From the NCBI GenBank assembly GCA_910585665.1, contig CAJUFI010000017.1, positions 7,570 through 71,569 on the forward strand: a stretch of 64,000 nt of DNA, in the 5' to 3' direction. The stretch's first letter is position 1. Each line of letters opens with the position of its first letter. Positions 52,635 through 59,990 of the stretch are shown in pieces. Below the pieces are notes generated by a model. That model saw only the letters and a list, made by a program, of their open reading frames with translations, was not told the DNA's origin and searched no databases. A program made the translations under genes and the position numbers. The stretch comes from an uncultured Acetatifactor sp. (GTDB lineage Bacteria; Bacillota; Clostridia; Lachnospirales; Lachnospiraceae).

Positions 52635-53489
52635 ATGCAATTATGTCTTGCTGCCATCCGCAATCAATATGAAATGCTGACACGGATTGAACGGCAGATT
52701 GCCGACTATATATTGAACAACAGCGGACAGGTTCTTGAAATGAATGTGGCAGAGGTCGCCGCCGCTGCCGGGACGGCGGGTTCTGCCGTCATCCGTTTTT
52801 GCAAAAAACTGGGTTATACGGGATTCTCGCAGTTCCGTATGGCTCTTGCCAGAGAACTGGCAGTTTACCCCAGTGTGCCCTCTGCGCCTCCAAGAACAGG
52901 GGAATCCCTCTCCGAGGTGGCCCAGAAGGTTTTTATGTCTGGTATACGCACCATGCAGAATACGGCTGCCATGATGGAACAATCCCAACTGGAGCAGCTT
53001 GTAAGCATGCTCGCACAGGCTGAGCGGATCTGCGTCTTTGGCGTAGGCACTTCGGCATCCATCGCGGAAGACTCCCAATATCGCTTCCTTCAGCTGGGAT
53101 ATCCGTCCTCCTGTTATACAGATATCCTGTTTATGTCCGTGGCCGCCATGAATATGAAAAAAGGGGAGGTCGCCATCGGAATCAGCCACAGCGGCCGCAC
53201 GGAAGCCACCCTGGAGGCTGTGCGCCTGGCCAAGGAACAGGGCGCGCGCACTGTGGCAATCACCAGCTATCAGGCAAGTCCCCTGGCCCAAATGGCTGAT
53301 TACAAACTTGTCGCCTATGCGGACGATATCACATATCCTGTGGAGGCAGTGTCGGCCCGGCTGGCCCATCTGTGCCTTATGGATGTGCTGACGGTTGCCC
53401 TGGCGTTACAGGGAGGAACGGAAACAACTGAGCGTCTGGCATCAAAAAACCGGATTTTGGAACATATCCGCAGAAAGGAGGAGTCATGA
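52635..53489 (+). CDS. RpiR-family transcriptional regulator (HTH plus SIS)
   Basis: 284 residues. The N-terminal HTH_6 domain (about 1-77: MLTRIERQIADYILNNSGQV, VAAAAGTAGSAVIRFCKKLG, YTGFSQFRMALARE) precedes a SIS sugar-phosphate-binding domain (about 120-260: RICVFGVGTSASIAEDSQYR, GEVAIGISHSGRTEATLEAV). Such regulators sense phosphosugars and control adjacent sugar genes. AAGGAGG precedes the ATG. Its stop overlaps the start of the broken MFS transporter, its likely target. Its promoter and first ten codons are duplicated at 48408. Confidence 0.92.
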   Translation: MQLCLAAIRNQYEMLTRIERQIADYILNNSGQVLEMNVAEVAAAAGTAGSAVIRFCKKLGYTGFSQFRMALARELAVYPSVPSAPPRTGESLSEVAQKVFMSGIRTMQNTAAMMEQSQLEQLVSMLAQAERICVFGVGTSASIAEDSQYRFLQLGYPSSCYTDILFMSVAAMNMKKGEVAIGISHSGRTEATLEAVRLAKEQGARTVAITSYQASPLAQMADYKLVAYADDITYPVEAVSARLAHLCLMDVLTVALALQGGTETTERLASKNRILEHIRRKEES

Positions 53490-53925
53490 AGCATTCTGCC
53501 CGGCGGTCCGTATTCGCTGCCGCTTATGTATCTTAGGAATTGTCGGAAAATAACTGATGCAACTTGTTTAGGAGAAAGCCCAGAAATACAACGAAAACGG
53601 CTATAAACTTGCATCAGTTATTTGTAGACAATTCCTTATGCCGCTATCTACGTTGCCCGGATGAATCTGACGATAGCCGCACCTGTCCTGATTGAGGAGG
53701 GCATCCTATCCTCCTCGCAGATCGGGCTGATGGGCGGCGTCTTTTTTCTCCTATATTCTCTGGGGCAGCTGCTGAACGGATGGCTTGGAGACATCTTCTC
53801 CTCAAGACGGATGGTTACAGCAGGCCTTCTTCTGACAGCTGCAAGTAATGTCGTAATCGGATTGCTTCTTCAGGCTGATAATGCCGTCTGCCTATGGGCG
53901 GTGAATGGGTTCGCCCAGTCCATGA
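53486..53925 (+). pseudogene. MFS transporter gene broken by repeat element D
   Basis: ATG 53486 (AAAGGAGG) overlaps the rpiR stop. The reading frame gives MKHSARRSVFAAAYVS and then hits a TAG created by the element at 53534. Removing the element with one TA copy (103 bp) joins AYVS in frame to YAAIYVARMNLTIAAPVL, a normal helix 1 of a GlpT/UhpC-like major facilitator. The frame goes on through GVFFLLYSLGQLLNGWLGD to WAVNGFAQSM (about 53,925), where homology stops. So the gene is both interrupted and 3'-truncated. Confidence 0.8.
53534..53638 (+). mobile_element. 105-bp TA-flanked palindromic element, copy D
   Basis: TA at 53534-53535 and 53637-53638 is the apparent target duplication: the uninterrupted codon TAT (Tyr) is regained when one TA and the element are removed. 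Ends are TAGGAATTGTCGGAAAATAA and TTATTTGTAGACAATTCCTTA minus its first base. It has the same core as copies A and E. Confidence 0.88.
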
Positions 53926-54332
53926 AAGAAGCCCATATCCCGGCCATCCTGGAATGCCGGTTCCCAGGGGAGAGCCAGAGGGTGGAGTGGCTTTTGTGCA
54001 GCAGACAGATGCGCACCCTGGACAGGAAATTTCAGTGGCATGTGGAATCCGGGGAATTCCAGGTCATGGCCGGGGACAATGCGGCGGATATCCTGCCCAT
54101 GGGAAGATATGAAATCAAAGTGTGGCGGAAGGGGCCAGGCCGCTTTTGGCCAACGCATGACGGAAGAGCCAAGCCGCCTTTAGCCAATGTATTTTACCGA
54201 ATATCATACCTGGTTATGTTCCCGCTGAAATCGGCCGCTATAATAAAGCCGCTCTCAGCAATGGGAGCCTGGTTAATGGGGGAGCCTACATCAAATTTCC
54301 GGAGCAGGCTCCCTTTTTTATCGATGAGATAG
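53926..54332 (+). pseudogene. Fragment resembling a GH3 beta-glucosidase C-terminal Fn3-like domain
   Basis: After the MFS homology ends, the same frame continues into GESQRVEWLLCSRQMRTLDR then KFQWHVESGEFQVMAGDNAA and DILPMGRYEIKV. This resembles the C-terminal fibronectin-III-like domain of GH3 enzymes (LDR..., VE.G.F.VM.G....DI...G..E). No catalytic domain is present. The end (about 54,170-54,332) is antisense to the propeller gene. Inferred product of a deletion that fused two unrelated genes. Confidence 0.5.
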
Positions 54333-56235
54333 AGCCAGCCATCGGAGGCACCGAAGCAGAGACATTCTCCTGCCACAGGCACGATGGCACTGTCTATTGT
54401 GGCCACATCGCCGTTGCTGTAGGGAGAGGTGTAGATCAGGCTCCTGCCTGTCTCAAAAGTCCACAGGAGTTCCAGGCTTTCCATATCTACAGCCACAACT
54501 CCCCTGTCAGCGGTTCCCAGATACAGGATGCCATTCTCCGCATAGGGCGTTGTGGCGCTTTGGAAGGTATAGCCCGGAATTTCCTTATATTTTACAGTCC
54601 TGCCGGAGGCGGCGTGGATTTTGTACAGCCTGTTTCCGGAACCGGTGAATAGGAAGCCATCAGAGGCGGCGGGGGTCATGATGAAATTATGGAGCTGGTC
54701 ATCGTTGTTTGTCCAGAGTATCTCCCCTGAAGCAGCGTCCAATGCGTAGAGCTTATTCCATTGTGAGCCGACAAACAGCTTGTTTTCATGCAGCATAAAA
54801 CCCGCGGGAGAGGTATTGCCACCCGCCAGTTTCCGGTTCCAGATACAGCTTCCATCGGTCGTATTCAGGCAGTAGATGTCCTGCTGGCCCCCGCAGTAAA
54901 TGCGGTTTTCCTTTATCGCGATGCTGTTGCTTGTATTGTTGGAACCCAAAAGATTCAAGCTTACCGTCCATATTTCCTGGCCCTGAAGATCCAGACAGTA
55001 CACATTGCCCTGGATATCCTACGCGATTATAGTGTCGCCAGCCATGCGGATGTCGCTCTTGACAGAGTTTCTGGTTTTGTATTTCCAGAGCACCCGGCCA
55101 GTCTCGCCGTGGACGGCTGTAACGCCGCAGTCCTTGGGCCAGCCGTCATCCGATGTGCCCGCATAGACGATGCCGTCCTTCCAGGCCGGTGCAGAGTAGA
55201 GGATATTGCCACCCAGGGAAACGCTCCATTTATAACCTCCGTTCGGCCTGGCACCTTGAAAATCGTTATAATGGCAATGGCTGGCCGTCAGTCTGCCGCC
55301 CACGATTACAACGCTTCTTACGGCGGCGGGGGAAGCGTCAATTCCGCCTCCGTCCGGCTTTGAGGTGGTTATGTTGAAAATGCCCCCAATCTCGTTGAGA
55401 TAGTTGTAATGCCAGTGGCCGAAGACCCAGGCCAGCAGATTATGCTCTTTCAGGTCTGTCTCTGTCAGCCCGTCGGACAGCACAAAGCCGGTTTCATCGT
55501 TTTGGCAGTAATCGTGGTTGAAGAGAATCACTTTTTTGTCCGGAGAGACCTGTCTGAGGTCATTGCGCACATATGCCGCCACGTTGCCTTCCGTATATTT
55601 GGCCTTTACATCGCCATGAACGATGGGGGTGACGATATAATGAATGCGGCCGACCTCAAAGGAGTACATAACAGGGCCGTAAATGCTTTCAAACAGCGCT
55701 TCGCCGTATTCTCCCCAATTGACATAGTCGTGGTTGCCGATGGCATACCGGACGGGGACGCCCATGGTTTCATCATTCATGTCACGGATATGTGCCCTGA
55801 GGCCGTCAATATAGCAGATATCGCCGGTGTGGATGATAAAGGCGGGGTGAGTTTCTTCCACAGTCCTGCGCAGTTTTTCGAGCCATTCTCCTGCCCCAGC
55901 GGCACCAACTTCGCTGTCTGCCACATGTAGGAAAGTGTGGCTTGTAGCATCGGTCTCAAGCCTGTCCAAAAAGAAGTCATAATCTGTTTTTCACGCGATA
56001 CGGGCAGATAATAGTTTGACGTCCAATAGCCGGATGGTATGGTAACAGTGATGAAATCCGCCTTGTGCCAGTCGTTCAGGGCATAGCGCCCGCTTTCGTC
56101 CGTCAGAACGACATCCCGGCCATTGCTCACCGCAACAGAGGCCAGGGGCTTTCCCGTACCCCTTTCATAGACAGCGCCGATATAGTTGGTTGAGGCGGAA
56201 TTATTGCGTAATTTCATTGTAGCGGGAATATGCAC
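54194..56235 (-). pseudogene. Calcineurin-like phosphoesterase with PQQ-type beta-propeller, two lesions
   Basis: Read on the minus strand from ATG 56235. A carboxypeptidase-regulatory-like N-terminal domain (VYERGTGKPLASVAVSNGRD, LTDESGRYALN) is followed by a metallophosphatase (FIIHTGDICYIDG, VRYAIGNHDYVNWG, ILFNHDYCQN, WVFGHWHYNY) and PQQ-like propeller blades (GAVYCLD-type: NVYCLDLQGQEIW, LYALDAASGEILW, LYKIHAASGRTVKY). Lesion 1: a one-base loss in an A tract (T5 on the + strand at 55987-55991) shifts the frame between REK and DYDFFLDRLE. Lesion 2: an in-frame TAG at 55019-55021 replaces what is probably a Tyr codon. The C-terminus is intact. Confidence 0.8.
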
Positions 56236-56351
56236 CTTGACAAGTCTATACAGTATGGTGGTATCATGAAATGAGAATATTCGATGAAGAGTTGAAAAAA
56301 GCGCAAAATATCAGCTGACAATGTAATTGGTCCGTTGGACATAAAAAAGTC

Positions 56352-56380
56352 TTGAAAACGCAACAAAATTATGCTACACT
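56352..56380 (+). promoter_or_regulatory. Promoter before antitoxin remnant
   Basis: TTGAAA (56352-56357) and TACACT (56375-56380) are 17 bp apart, 22 bp before the ATG at 56402. Confidence 0.55.
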
Positions 56381-56401
56381 GAACATGAAAAAGATGGGAA
56401 G

Positions 56402-56521
56402 ATGCCTAAGATTATTCCAATCAGAGAACTGAGAGATACCACAATGACATCCGAATTGTGCCATAATTTAGCGCTATATGACTGGAAGCTGAAAGCGTTG
56501 AGCACAGGGTGCTTTCCGTAG
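56402..56521 (+). pseudogene. Phd/YefM-type antitoxin N-terminal remnant
   Basis: Begins MPKIIPIRELRDTTMTSELC, very like the DNA-binding N-terminus of Phd/YefM antitoxins (PIRELRDT..IS..C). Homology is lost after about 22 residues and the frame stops at TAG 56519. No toxin gene follows. A second open stretch (about 56,488-56,611, reading RVLSVEEQKVFLEYLE) faintly recalls a tyrosine recombinase but is too short to call. The rest of the 690-bp gap has no gene. Confidence 0.55.
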
Positions 56522-56758
56522 AAGAGCAGAAGGTATTTCTGGAGTATCTGGAGCGGCCAAAGAGCTGGAAGGAAACAATTGAGCATGAAAGCCTGGTGGG
56601 TATCATGTAGCTGATGCTTTCTGCTCAGGAAAATTGAGTAACTGCAGCATCAAAGAGATGTTTGAGCGGTATGTTGAAAATTAAAAAGCCCGGAAACTGG
56701 TGATTTTTACTGTATTTCAAGCAAGAAGACAAAGCTCTGATACAGAAAACTTCGCAAG

Positions 56759-56871
56759 ACAGATGGGCATGTAAGCGAAGCCTGTCCTACAATAATGTGA
56801 CATCATATGAGGTATGAAAGCCTTGTAATCACACATTTAAGTGGTTGCCATGGATTTCAGAGCCTTTTTTC
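56759..56871 (+). repeat. Diverged copy of the tsf 3' end and terminator
   Basis: CAGATGGGCATGTAAG matches the last codons and stop of tsf. TGAAAGCCTTGTAATCACAC and TTAAGTGGTTGC then GGATTTCAG.GCCTTTTTT match the tsf terminator loop and right arm. The left arm (AGGTATGAAA) no longer pairs fully, so termination is probably weak. It lies directly before the transaldolase gene. Confidence 0.7.
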
Positions 56872-56925
56872 TATACTGGAAAAATGTTGAGGACATATGA
56901 AAAACAGAAAAGGAGAATGCGAAGA

Positions 56926-57579
56926 ATGAGGTTTTTTATTGACACGGCAAAGGTGGAAGACATCAAGAATGCAAACGACATGGGTGTAATCTGTGGAGTT
57001 ACGACGAACCCTTCCCTGATTGCGAAAGAGGGCAGGAATTTCGAGGAAGTCATCGCAGAGATCGCATCCATCGTGGACGGGCCCATCAGCGGAGAGGTAA
57101 AGGCCACCACCACGGACGCGGAGGGCATGGTTCGGGAGGGACGCGCCATTGCTGCCATCCATCCCAATATGGTGGTGAAGATTCCCATGACGGTTGAGGG
57201 GCTGAAAGCCTGCAAGACCCTGTCCTCCGAGGGGATAAAGGTGAATATGACGCTGATTTTCACGGCGAATCAGGCGCTGTTGGCTGCAAGGTCAGGGGCT
57301 GCCTATGTCTCTCCCTTCCTGGGACGTCTGGATGATATCAGCCAGAGAGGGGTGGACCTGATTCGTGAAATCGCGGATATTTTTGCGCAGACGGATCTGG
57401 AGACGCAGATCATCGCGGCGAGCATCCGCAACGCGGTGCATGTGACCGACTGTGCCCTGGCAGGCGCGGACATTGCTACGGTTCCCTATTCCGTAATCGA
57501 GAAAATGGTGGGTCATCCGCTGACCGATGCCGGAATCGCGAAATTCCAGGCTGATTACAAAGCTGTGTTCGGAGAGTAA
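56926..57579 (+). CDS. Transaldolase / fructose-6-phosphate aldolase-type protein
   Basis: 217 residues from ATG 56926 (AAAAGGAG upstream; the in-frame ATG at 56845 lies in the terminator copy). This is the short TalC/FSA subfamily: MRFFIDTAKVEDIKNANDMG, VCGVTTNPSLIAKEG with VI at its start, the Schiff-base Lys85 in NMVVKIPMT, and AASIRNAVHVTDCALAGADI. It cleaves or transfers a dihydroxyacetone unit in the pentose phosphate pathway. Whether it is a transaldolase or an aldolase cannot be told from sequence. A hairpin follows 18 bp after the stop (57597-57617). Confidence 0.92.
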   Translation: MRFFIDTAKVEDIKNANDMGVICGVTTNPSLIAKEGRNFEEVIAEIASIVDGPISGEVKATTTDAEGMVREGRAIAAIHPNMVVKIPMTVEGLKACKTLSSEGIKVNMTLIFTANQALLAARSGAAYVSPFLGRLDDISQRGVDLIREIADIFAQTDLETQIIAASIRNAVHVTDCALAGADIATVPYSVIEKMVGHPLTDAGIAKFQADYKAVFGE

Positions 57580-57652
57580 GGAGCCGCATGCGGTTCAGTG
57601 CCGGGAATTCCGGCACTGCGCGGCAGGAAATGGGGACAGCACGGTGCTTACC

Positions 57653-57685
57653 TTGCCGCAGCCTCCGATTCAGAGGCTGCGGCAA
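57653..57685. terminator. Stem-loop between convergent genes
   Basis: TTGCCGCAGCCTC pairs with GAGGCTGCGGCAA (13 bp, 7-nt loop) between the transaldolase and the minus-strand methyltransferase. There is no U-tract on either side, so termination efficiency is uncertain; possibly bidirectional. Confidence 0.55.
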
Positions 57686-57693
57686 CATTACGT

Positions 57694-58686
57694 CTATCCG
57701 AAATTCCGCTCATAATTATCGTAACTGCCGTACTCCCGCCAGATATCGATCATCATCTCGTAGCGCTCCAGGGAAAGCCCTGTATAGGCGCAGTTAGAAG
57801 TGGAGAAGATGTAGCCGCCGCCGGCTGCCATGCCTTCCCGCAGGGATCGGAGCACGTCCTGTCTGCACTCCTCGTCGGTGCCTGTCTGGAGCAGTCCGCA
57901 GTTCACGTTCCCCACCAGGGCGATATTGTCCCCCACGATTTTGCGCACCTCGGGAATGGAGACCCCTCCCTGGGGATCCAGAGAATGGATGGCATGGGGG
58001 CCGCAGTCCGCAATCTGCTTCACGATGGGCATGATGTTCCCGTCGGTATGCTTGATGGTGTAATAGCCCAGCTTTTTGTATTCCGTGATGACTTCCTTCA
58101 GATAGGGCACGATGATCTCGTCAAATTTCTCCGGACTGAAAAACGGATTCACGTTAAAGCAGTAGTCGGAACAGAGCGTGAAGCCGTCCAGCAGATGCCC
58201 TCGCTCATCCAGCGCCCGGGCAAAATCCAGCGCCTGCTCCACCCGAATCTGGGACTCTTCGTTCATTTTTTCCGGCTCTTCGTACATCCGTGTGGAGAAT
58301 TCCATCATCCCTTCCCCGTCCGGAATGGCCCAGGTGGGGTCGCCGTGGGCCATGATATAATACTCGTCCCCGCTCTTTTCCCGAATCAGCTCCAGAAGCC
58401 ACTGGGTGTCCTCCAGCCCGCCCGGATTGGGGTGGACGAATATGGCGCTGTGTCCGTAGGCCCTGGCCGTGTCTATGTAGAGCTGCGCCATCTCGTTCAT
58501 GTGCAGGCTTTTCTCAGAACGGCTCATCTGATTCCACTGGGAGTAGTAGCGGTGGGAGGGATGCACCTTCCCGAACTTCTCCATGGTCAGGAAGAATACC
58601 AGTTCGAATGTCGGCACCTGGCCTCCTATCTTCTCGCATTTCAGTGTCCGGATGAATTTCTCTCGATTTGTCATTTTCTGTTCCAT
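57694..58686 (-). CDS. Uroporphyrinogen decarboxylase-like (URO-D/MtaA family) protein
   Basis: 330 residues on the minus strand; ATG 58686 with GAAAGGCATGG-like spacing. It has the URO-D/methylcobamide:CoM methyltransferase-like pattern: MTNREKFIRTLKCEKIGGQV, YYTIKHTDGNIMPIVKQIAD then CGPHAIHSLDPQGG, and VRKIVGDNIALVGNVNCGLL. It has no heme-pathway or corrinoid-protein neighbours. It shares only the superfamily with the copy at 48569. Substrate unknown; a glycan- or methyl-related catabolic role is speculative. Confidence 0.8.
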   Translation of the reverse strand: MEQKMTNREKFIRTLKCEKIGGQVPTFELVFFLTMEKFGKVHPSHRYYSQWNQMSRSEKSLHMNEMAQLYIDTARAYGHSAIFVHPNPGGLEDTQWLLELIREKSGDEYYIMAHGDPTWAIPDGEGMMEFSTRMYEEPEKMNEESQIRVEQALDFARALDERGHLLDGFTLCSDYCFNVNPFFSPEKFDEIIVPYLKEVITEYKKLGYYTIKHTDGNIMPIVKQIADCGPHAIHSLDPQGGVSIPEVRKIVGDNIALVGNVNCGLLQTGTDEECRQDVLRSLREGMAAGGGYIFSTSNCAYTGLSLERYEMMIDIWREYGSYDNYERNFG

Positions 58687-58942
58687 GCCTTTCCCGTCTC
58701 CGGTTCGCCTCTGCCGGAAACGATAAATTTGACGTAGCCGCCGGGTGCCGTCACGGGTCCGGCGGCATACGGAAGTATGGTTCTACGCCCCTATTGTAGA
58801 ACACTTTGGCGATAAAATCAATAGCGCTTTCCTGTGGGATTTGTCTGCGAATTTGTGCGGGGCTGCTTGCGGAACCTATACGGGCATTGCGGGCGCCCGT
58901 TGGTGCGCCATGCGGCAGGGGCGGCTGCATGCAGGAAAAAAC

Positions 58943-58972
58943 TTGACATTCCTACAGGGAAAGATTTATCAT
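58943..58972 (+). promoter_or_regulatory. Putative promoter for the amidase gene
   Basis: TTGACA (58943-58948) and TATCAT (58967-58972) are 18 bp apart, about 65 bp before the start at 59038. The rest of the 350-bp gap (58,687-59,037) holds no credible gene. Confidence 0.5.
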
Positions 58973-59037
58973 TTGAGAGAGGATTGATTTTGGCGCGCAG
59001 CCGGAACAGACAGAGGACAGGATGATGAGGAACAGAC

Positions 59038-59817
59038 GTGACAATGGATAAGGAAACGTGCAGAAAGAGAAAAAAACTCAGGAAGAGAAGGCGGCTCAAG
59101 CGGATTGTCATCGCGTATCTGCTGAGGGTACTGGTTGTGCTGGTGCCGCTGATGATGATCATACTTATGGTGTGCGGCTGCCTTTATATATATGAAAAAT
59201 TCACGGATAAAGAGGAGGAAGTCATAGAAACGGCCCCCAGCCAGATTCCCGCGGCGACCATAAAGGACAAGGGGCCTCAGTTCCGCGTGGTCATAGACCC
59301 GGGACACGGCGGGAGCGATGGGGGAACCGTCAGCGGCGGGACTATAGAAAAGGACATCAACCTTTCCGTGGCGCTGAAGCTGAAGGCCGTCCTGGAAGAT
59401 GATGATATAGACGTCGTCATGACCAGGAGCTCTGATGAGTATCTGAGCCTGGAGCAGCGGGCCACTGCCGCCAACGACGCCGGCGCGGACTTCTTTATCA
59501 GCCTTCACTGCAACTATTACGAGGAGGACGCCCGGATAGCAGGCCTGGAGTGTTATTACAGCAGCCCGGACGCCACGGAGAGCAAGGCTTACGCGGAGAG
59601 CATCGTGGAAGCGGTTTCGCTGAGCGACGGGATGCAAGCCAGGACCGCAAAAGACGAGGGCTATTATGTTCTGCTGAACACCAGGATGCCTGCAGTGCTG
59701 GTGGAGATGGGGTTTCTCTCAAATGATTCCGAGCGCCGGAAGCTTGCGGACGACGATTACCAGGAAACGCTTTCGCAGAAGATTGCGGAGGGCATCCTGC
59801 GGGAGGGGATGGATTGA
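59038..59817 (+). CDS. N-acetylmuramoyl-L-alanine amidase (Amidase_3)
   Basis: 259 residues from GTG 59038 (GATGAGGAAC upstream; ATG 59044 possible). A very basic cytoplasmic N-terminus (KRKKLRKRRRLKR) and one membrane helix (about 26-52) lead to an extracytoplasmic Amidase_3 domain. Zinc ligands are in VIDPGHGGSDGG, TIEKDINLSV and FISLHCN; the catalytic Glu is in AVLVEMGFLSN. It cuts the stem peptide from muramic acid in peptidoglycan, CwlD-like in size and topology. Single-gene unit. Confidence 0.9.
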   Translation: MTMDKETCRKRKKLRKRRRLKRIVIAYLLRVLVVLVPLMMIILMVCGCLYIYEKFTDKEEEVIETAPSQIPAATIKDKGPQFRVVIDPGHGGSDGGTVSGGTIEKDINLSVALKLKAVLEDDDIDVVMTRSSDEYLSLEQRATAANDAGADFFISLHCNYYEEDARIAGLECYYSSPDATESKAYAESIVEAVSLSDGMQARTAKDEGYYVLLNTRMPAVLVEMGFLSNDSERRKLADDDYQETLSQKIAEGILREGMD

Positions 59818-59920
59818 GACAGGAATATGGCAGACGGCAGGGCTTCCGCAGGACAGAGGGGCCTGAGGGAGATAGCCGAATCGGGTAAGGCTGCAGAGCC
59901 TGGATAAAAGCCGAAAGGGG

Positions 59921-59949
59921 TTGAAAAAGAACATAAGTTCTGGTATAAT
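59921..59949 (+). promoter_or_regulatory. SOS promoter: LexA box in the spacer
   Basis: TTGAAA (59921-59926) and TATAAT (59944-59949) are 17 bp apart. Between them GAACATAAGTTC (59929-59940) is a textbook Gram-positive LexA/DinR site (GAAC-N4-GTTC). LexA there would block RNA polymerase until DNA damage. Confidence 0.85.
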
Positions 59950-59990
59950 CATATCAGACCAAAAAGGAAACGGAAAGGCGGCAGGCACGG

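Noticed and set aside
55019..55021. TAG as a possible pyrrolysine or readthrough codon
   Set aside because: The same gene also has a frameshift, so ordinary pseudogene decay explains it better.
56237..56270. TTGACA with a 19-bp spacer to TATCAT as a MerR-type promoter
   Set aside because: No MerR gene or dyad nearby and no gene directly downstream in that orientation.
57598..58737. 379-codon plus-strand ORF opposite the second URO-D gene
   Set aside because: His/Pro-rich shadow; the minus strand shows conserved URO-D motifs.
58745..58987. 80-codon ORF upstream of the amidase
   Set aside because: No ribosome site or recognisable features, and it runs through the probable amidase promoter.
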